NCBI GenBank assembly: GCA_905373605.1
Contig: CAJPTO010000119.1
Coordinates: forward strand, 1 to 8,861
DNA length: 8,861 nt
Direction: 5' to 3'
DNA from: an uncultured Prevotella sp.
GTDB taxonomy: Bacteria > Bacteroidota > Bacteroidia > Bacteroidales > Bacteroidaceae
The notes beneath the pieces were generated by a model, which saw only the letters and a program-made list of their open reading frames with translations, was not told the DNA's origin and did no database searches. A program made the translations under genes and the position numbers. Shown here one piece after another: positions 6,033-8,861 of this stretch; position 1 is the first letter of the stretch, and every line of letters starts with the position of its first letter.

Positions 6033-6117
6033 CGGAAGCAAGAGGATTCGAACCTCTGGAACCTGACGGTTCAACACGTTAGCAGTGTGCCGCTTTCGAC
6101 CTCTCAGCCATACTTCC
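6033..6117 (-). tRNA. tRNA-Ser(GCT)
   Basis: The reverse strand has acceptor GGAAGTA/TGCTTCC, D stem GCT/AGC, anticodon loop CTGCTAA (anticodon GCT), a long class II variable arm and T arm AGAGG-TTCGAAT-CCTCT, discriminator G as expected for Ser. The innermost anticodon-stem pair is an A-C mismatch, a mild anomaly. It is the promoter-proximal member of the array. Confidence 0.9.
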
Positions 6118-6133
6118 GTTTGGTTTACAAGTG

Positions 6134-6141
6134 CAAAGGTA
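6134..6141 (-). promoter_or_regulatory. -7 box for the tRNA array
   Basis: The reverse strand reads TACCTTTG, an exact TAnnTTTG match, 16 bases upstream of the 5' end of tRNA-Ser. Transcription would start near 6127, giving a ~10-base leader. A TTTG at 6170-6173 is further away than the usual spacing, so the -33 element is uncertain. Confidence 0.6.
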
Positions 6142-6535
6142 CAATGGGTGAATGAAGTCTTTTTTCGTTCAAAAACAAATCTTCAAAAAATTATCTTATA
6201 GACAATAAAAATGAGTATTCTTGGTGCGATTATAATGATTGCTTGTAAACAGGGTGAGGCATTCACTCCCATAGTCAACCGCTAAGATGAGATTGCCGAC
6301 AAAGGGAAAAGAGGAAGCAAGGGAAAAGGCTCTTGAGTTCAAACTATACCCCATATTAAAAAAGTTTGTTTTTTCCCTTTCTTTTGGTGGGGTGGGTTGT
6401 ATTTTAGAAGATTTTGTTCTGCTTTTGCCCCAACTTTCGGATAAGAATAGTACTTTTGTATCATCAAAACTTTAGATAGTTAAGATATGACATGAGTGCA
6501 TCTTCAAATCACGAAATATAGTCCCCACTCTATCC
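6142..6535. other. Interval without a supported gene, left of the serpin remnant
   Basis: About 390 A+T-rich bases. A 24-residue frame at 6211-6285 resembles the start of a lipoprotein (IIMIAC lipobox-like), and a 62-codon frame at 6287-6475 has no recognisable family. Near 6300-6380 are purine and pyrimidine runs with a 10-bp inverted repeat (AAAGGGAAAA 6301-6310, TTTTCCCTTT 6371-6380). TACTTTTG (6451-6458) fits the -7 consensus and could serve the downstream remnant and dehydrogenase. Confidence 0.5.
6451..6458 (+). promoter_or_regulatory. Possible -7 box upstream of serpin remnant and dehydrogenase
   Basis: TACTTTTG fits TAnnTTTG. A TTTG at 6424-6427 lies 23 bases upstream, slightly more than the usual spacing. 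It is the only such candidate found before the dehydrogenase gene. Confidence 0.35.
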
Positions 6536-6763
6536 AATGAATTACGAATTGATGAAATTTCTCAAATGGTAAAGTTCAAGATAGATGAAAATGAGACAGA
6601 GGCGGCGGCTTTAACTGAAGCTGTTATGGTCGGGGCACTGCCTCCTGATGAGATTAAAGAGCATGTTGTGGTGAATGTTAATCGCCCATTCATGTTCGAG
6701 ATTGCCGAAGAATACAGTAACACCATACTATTTACTGGTGTCATAAACAATATCATAGAATAA
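6536..6763 (+). pseudogene. Serpin C-terminal remnant
   Basis: The frame reads NELRIDEISQMVKFKIDEN and continues to ILFTGVINNIIE and a stop. This is the C-terminal end of a serpin: the strand leading to the reactive-centre loop, a hinge ENETEAAALT close to the inhibitory consensus EEGTEAAAAT, then the RPFMFEI strand and the TILFTGVINN terminal strand. About 300 N-terminal residues of a normal serpin (350-400) are missing; the frame is closed by a stop at 6488 and the upstream sequence shows no serpin features. ATG 6566 could start a 65-residue peptide, but such a fragment cannot fold as a serpin. The hinge retains the small residues needed for loop insertion but has Glu in place of the usual Gly. 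The dehydrogenase starts 4 bases after the stop, suggesting the two were once co-transcribed. Confidence 0.8.
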
Positions 6764-6767
6764 TAAA

Positions 6768-7523
6768 ATGAATAAAATCGTATTGATAACCGGTGCAACA
6801 AGTGGTATCGGCCTTGCTTGTGCCAAGAAGTTTGCTGAGAACGCCGACAAGTTGATTATCACAGGTCGAAATGACAACCGGCTGAATGAAATAAAAAGGG
6901 AACTGACAGCAAAAGGTGCCGACGTAATGACGCTGACATTTGATGTGAGAGAACGAGAAAAGGCAAAGAAGTGTCTGAGTGAGTTGCCTAAAGCGTGGCA
7001 AGAGATTGATGTGCTGGTGAACAATGCTGGCCTTGCACTTGGATTGGAACCCGAGTATAATGGAAGCTTTGATGACTGGGAAACGATGATTGACACCAAC
7101 ATCAAAGGATTGCTGACGATGACAAGGCTTGTTGTTCCAGGCATGGTTGAGCGCAATCGTGGCCATATCATCAACATTGGCTCTGTTGCCGGTGATGCAG
7201 CATACGCAGGCGGTAACGTCTATTGTGCAACAAAGGCCGCTGTGAAGACACTTACCGACGGATTGCGTATCGATGTGGCCAATACGGCCATCCGCGTAAC
7301 CAATTTGAAGCCAGGACTTGTAGAGACAAGCTTCAGCAATACGCGTTTTCATGGTGACAATGACCGTGCTGCGACGGTCTACAAAGGCATTAAGCCCTTA
7401 ACGGGTGACGACATCGCCGACGTAGCTGTCTATGCTGCCAATGCTCCTGAGCATGTTCAGATAGCCGAAGTGTTGATCTTGGCCACTCATCAGGCCAATG
7501 GTAGCGTGATAGTGAGAAAATAA
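6768..7523 (+). CDS. ydfG: YdfG-like NADP-dependent short-chain dehydrogenase
   Basis: A 251-residue classical SDR. The Rossmann nucleotide motif TGATSGIG is at 8-15, with TGR at 32-34 favouring NADP; NNAG is at 85-88. The catalytic set is N111, S139, Y152 and K156 (the YCATK motif). The stretch DWETMIDTN...GLLTMTR...PGMVERNRGHIINIGS...YAGGNVY closely resembles E. coli YdfG, which oxidises serine, allo-threonine and other 3-hydroxy acids and reduces malonic semialdehyde. The exact substrate here is inferred from that likeness. Length is complete for the family. ATG 6768 lies 4 bases after the serpin remnant stop, so translation may once have been coupled. No gene follows for 850 bases, and no clear terminator is seen. 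Confidence 0.92.
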   Translation: MNKIVLITGATSGIGLACAKKFAENADKLIITGRNDNRLNEIKRELTAKGADVMTLTFDVREREKAKKCLSELPKAWQEIDVLVNNAGLALGLEPEYNGSFDDWETMIDTNIKGLLTMTRLVVPGMVERNRGHIINIGSVAGDAAYAGGNVYCATKAAVKTLTDGLRIDVANTAIRVTNLKPGLVETSFSNTRFHGDNDRAATVYKGIKPLTGDDIADVAVYAANAPEHVQIAEVLILATHQANGSVIVRK

Positions 7524-8004
7524 TGCAGGACAAAATCTGGTGCCAGTGTCGGTCTTTGCAGACCCTATTAGGCTGTTGCACGAAATTTACTTTCATTTTT
7601 AGCCAGCAAGAATTGGGTTTATAACCCCGTTTGCCATCGAGGCTGTACCATATTTATCCGTACAATGCCGCTTGTACTGCCGCTACAAGACGCTTGTACT
7701 GCCACTACAAGATGCTTGTAGTGTTGCTACAAGGCTTTTGTAGTGTGGCTACAGGGCTGCTTGTACTGAACCATCAGCCAGGGTTAGTTCCACCAGATGA
7801 AAGCAAATGAGCCGCCGTTCAACGGCTGTTACTTTCCATGAGTAAATCATTTTGACTACAATAAGAACTCACTGGCGGAACCTGCTCCTGCCAACGGATT
7901 GTAAGTTGCACTAAAAACAATACGAACCCAACTCAACCATGCTGTATTTTACTGCATGGCCTGGTGGAAATTCGCACTTTCGTGGCTCGGGAAACAAAGA
8001 GATA
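7524..8004. other. Long non-coding interval with repeats
   Basis: No protein or RNA gene is supported here. The interval contains the 22-bp dyad array (7669-7756) and a perfect 13-bp palindrome GCCGTTCAACGGC (7814-7826). A 26-codon frame at 7939-8019 runs into the promoter at 8005-8036 and is not considered coding. No insertion-sequence ends or transposase remnants were recognised. Confidence 0.6.
7669..7756. repeat. Tandem array of four 22-bp dyad units
   Basis: Four contiguous units (7669-7690, 7691-7712, 7713-7734, 7735-7756) have exactly 22 bases each. Each has an inverted repeat of the form TTGTA-N7-TACA(A), with left arms TTGTACTG or TTGTAGTG and right arms CTACAAG or CTACAGG. A left-arm half unit follows (7758-7769) and a TACAA half-site precedes (7661-7665). 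There are no spacers, so it is not a CRISPR array. Confidence 0.8.
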
Positions 8005-8036
8005 TTTGGTGCGCATTAATAAATAACGTATCTTTG
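8005..8036 (+). promoter_or_regulatory. Strong Bacteroidetes promoter (-33/-7)
   Basis: TTTG (8005-8008), a 20-base spacer, then TATCTTTG (8029-8036): an essentially consensus TTTG-N20-TAnnTTTG promoter and the best in the window. Transcription should start near 8041-8044. The first protein gene downstream begins only at 8372, leaving a ~330-base non-coding transcript. Confidence 0.75.
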
Positions 8037-8042
8037 CACCCA

Positions 8043-8340
8043 CAAACATGAGTTTGACTTGTTCAGGCTCGCGCATTACATATTGATTAAAGGAGGGTCT
8101 AAAAATTGCCTTTGCTCTATTTCATTCTTTTAGTTGAACAGCTTTCGTTTACGATTGAAAGCGCATCCTCAACTATGCAAATGAAAGATGAAGCGAAAGT
8201 GTCCTGATAAAAGCACAAAGACAGCAAAGAGCATAACAAAAAAGCGGAAAGAAACATTAGCGCGGAATTATTAGAACCAGCCTAAAATAAAAGGTAGCTC
8301 GTTATGACCATCGGCTTGCAAAGCCCAACGGGCGTTTTTT
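8043..8340 (+). ncRNA. Candidate structured RNA B (or long 5' leader)
   Basis: About 300 bases lie between a consensus promoter and a terminator-like hairpin. Nested pairings build a long interrupted rod: CTTTGCT (8110-8116) with AGCAAAG (8223-8229), TTTCATT (8120-8126) with AATGAAA (8180-8186), TAGTTGA (8131-8137) with TCAACTA (8169-8175), and an apical GCTTTC (8141-8146) with GAAAGC (8157-8162). CGCGC (8070-8074) could pair with GCGCG (8260-8264) as an outer stem. The only frame is a 12-codon one from ATG 8048. Signature sequences of tmRNA, RNase P RNA and SRP RNA were looked for and not seen. It could be an independent small RNA, possibly of 6S type, or a regulatory leader of the glutaredoxin-like gene 31 bases downstream. 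Confidence 0.45.
8313..8340 (+). terminator. Terminator-like hairpin overlapping an alternative hairpin
   Basis: AAAGCCC-AAC-GGGC followed by GTTTTTT (to 8340) forms a compact intrinsic terminator. An upstream hairpin GGCTT-GCA-AAGCC (8313-8325) uses the same GCC (8323-8325), so the two are mutually exclusive. That is an attenuator-like arrangement directly before the gene at 8372. Confidence 0.6.
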
Positions 8341-8371
8341 AACTTTAGAAAAATTACAGAAAGGTCTGATT

Positions 8372-8665
8372 ATGAAAAAGGTATTTGTGATGGCCACCTG
8401 TCCCGACTGTGTTCAGGTAAAGGCCCAGTTGGCAGGAAATCCTGCCTACGAATTGATTGATATTGGTGAACACATAAGAAATTTGAAACAATTCTTGGCC
8501 CTTCGCGACAACAACCCGGCCTTCGACGAGGCTAAGAAACATGGCTATGTTGGCATTCCATGCTTCTTGTTGGAAGATGGAAGCGTAAAGTTCGAAATGG
8601 AAGGCCTTAACATAGAAGAAGCCCCACAAGGAACTGCTTGCAGGCTAGACGGAAAAGGATGTTAA
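8372..8665 (+). CDS. Glutaredoxin-like protein with CPDC motif
   Basis: A 97-residue cytoplasmic thioredoxin-fold protein. The first strand MKKVFVMAT leads to the redox motif CPDC (10-13), and the cis-proline is in GIPC (61-64), followed by strand FLLEDGS, as in glutaredoxins. This matches the glutaredoxin-related family common in Bacteroidetes. Extra cysteines at 64, 90 and 97 are notable; C97 is the last residue. Its electron donor and targets cannot be read from sequence. ATG 8372 gives the canonical start, with no Shine-Dalgarno. It lies 31 bases after the terminator of candidate RNA B. A weak TAACTTTA (8340-8347) preceded by TTG (8316-8318) might be its own promoter. The next gene starts 16 bases after the stop, so the two form a probable operon. 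Confidence 0.85.
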   Translation: MKKVFVMATCPDCVQVKAQLAGNPAYELIDIGEHIRNLKQFLALRDNNPAFDEAKKHGYVGIPCFLLEDGSVKFEMEGLNIEEAPQGTACRLDGKGC

Positions 8666-8681
8666 CCAAAGAAACGCATTT

Positions 8682-8861
8682 ATGTTAGAACACATAGCCG
8701 ACTTCACGGCATGGCCCATACTTACAGGCCTCTTAATTGGCTACATCGCCAACCGCATCATGAGCGGCGAAGGCAAAGGATGCTGCATGAACTTTATTGT
8801 TGGTGTCGTGGGCAGTTATGCCGGAACGTTCATCAGCCGCTTGTTGAACATCGAATTGTTT
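8682..8861 (+). CDS. GlsB/YeaQ/YmgE-like small membrane protein (partial, runs off the window)
   Basis: The first 60 codons from ATG 8682 are open to the window edge. A hydrophobic segment WPILTGLLIGYIAN (11-24) is followed by a charged turn with RIMSGEGKGCC (25-35) and a second hydrophobic segment MNFIVGVVGSYAGTFIS (36-52). This two-helix, Gly-rich pattern with a polar GxGKGC turn is that of the small inner-membrane 'transglycosylase-associated' family, whose function is poorly known. The missing part would contain the last helix. It is 16 bases downstream of the glutaredoxin-like gene, same strand, probably co-transcribed. The family call rests on a short stretch. Confidence 0.65.
   Translation, partial: MLEHIADFTAWPILTGLLIGYIANRIMSGEGKGCCMNFIVGVVGSYAGTFISRLLNIELF

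Noticed and set aside
6287..6475. 62-residue protein-coding frame (MRLPTKGKEE...)
   Set aside because: No recognisable family, low-complexity purine and pyrimidine runs, and overlap with the candidate -7 box at 6451; probably chance.
7560..7620. Insertion-sequence end (GGCTGTTGCACGAAA...)
   Set aside because: No matching inverted end, target duplication or transposase remnant was found in the window.
7669..7756. CRISPR array
   Set aside because: The repeats are directly contiguous at 22 bases with no unique spacers, and no cas genes are present in the window.
7939..8019. 26-residue frame MLYFTAWPGG...
   Set aside because: It runs into the consensus promoter at 8005-8036 and has no family features.
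8048..8086. 12-codon leader peptide at the start of candidate RNA B
   Set aside because: It has no run of regulatory codons and no link to an amino-acid gene; too short to support.

Overview
The window looks like chromosomal DNA from a Bacteroidales bacterium, most probably Prevotella or a close relative. Several promoters carry the Bacteroidetes -7 element TAnnTTTG (70-77, 699-706, 4631-4638, 8029-8036, and 6134-6141 on the minus strand). Start codons lack Shine-Dalgarno sequences. The protein families (Nim-like flavoprotein, PD40 propeller protein, CPDC glutaredoxin-like protein, short winged-helix regulator) are typical of that order. The genus is an inference.

Left part (1-4189) is ordinary core genome, all on the plus strand: a Nim/PNPOx-type FMN-binding protein (96-590), an exported PD40 beta-propeller protein with a C-terminal coiled coil (726-1865), a uridine phosphorylase-like enzyme (1930-2802), and mnmE (2807-4189), which starts 4 bases after the phosphorylase stop.

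Middle part (4190-6763) looks accessory and partly decayed. A gene-poor stretch holds a candidate structured RNA: -7 box at 4631, a long imperfect rod at 4676-4801, and a terminator-like hairpin at 4871-4913. Next comes a 135-residue regulator that keeps the HTH part of a WYL-family protein but has no WYL domain. A compact minus-strand tRNA array follows, in transcription order Ser(GCT), Arg(ACG), Phe(GAA), Tyr(GTA), a Gln-like relic, His(GTG), a Glu-like relic and Thr(TGT), with its own -7 box and a terminator shared with the regulator. To the right lies the last ~76 codons of a serpin, with the rest of that gene missing.

Right part (6768-8861): a YdfG-like short-chain dehydrogenase directly abuts the serpin remnant. 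An 850-base stretch without protein genes follows. It contains four tandem 22-bp dyad units (7669-7756) and a second candidate structured RNA, driven by the best promoter in the window (8005-8036) and ending in a terminator at about 8340. The window closes with a two-gene plus-strand unit: a glutaredoxin-like protein (8372-8665) and the start of a small GlsB/YeaQ-like membrane protein that runs off the edge.

No complete novel protein system is visible. The points that most deserve a second look are the two candidate RNAs, the decaying tRNA array beside a truncated regulator, the serpin relic, and the 22-bp dyad array.
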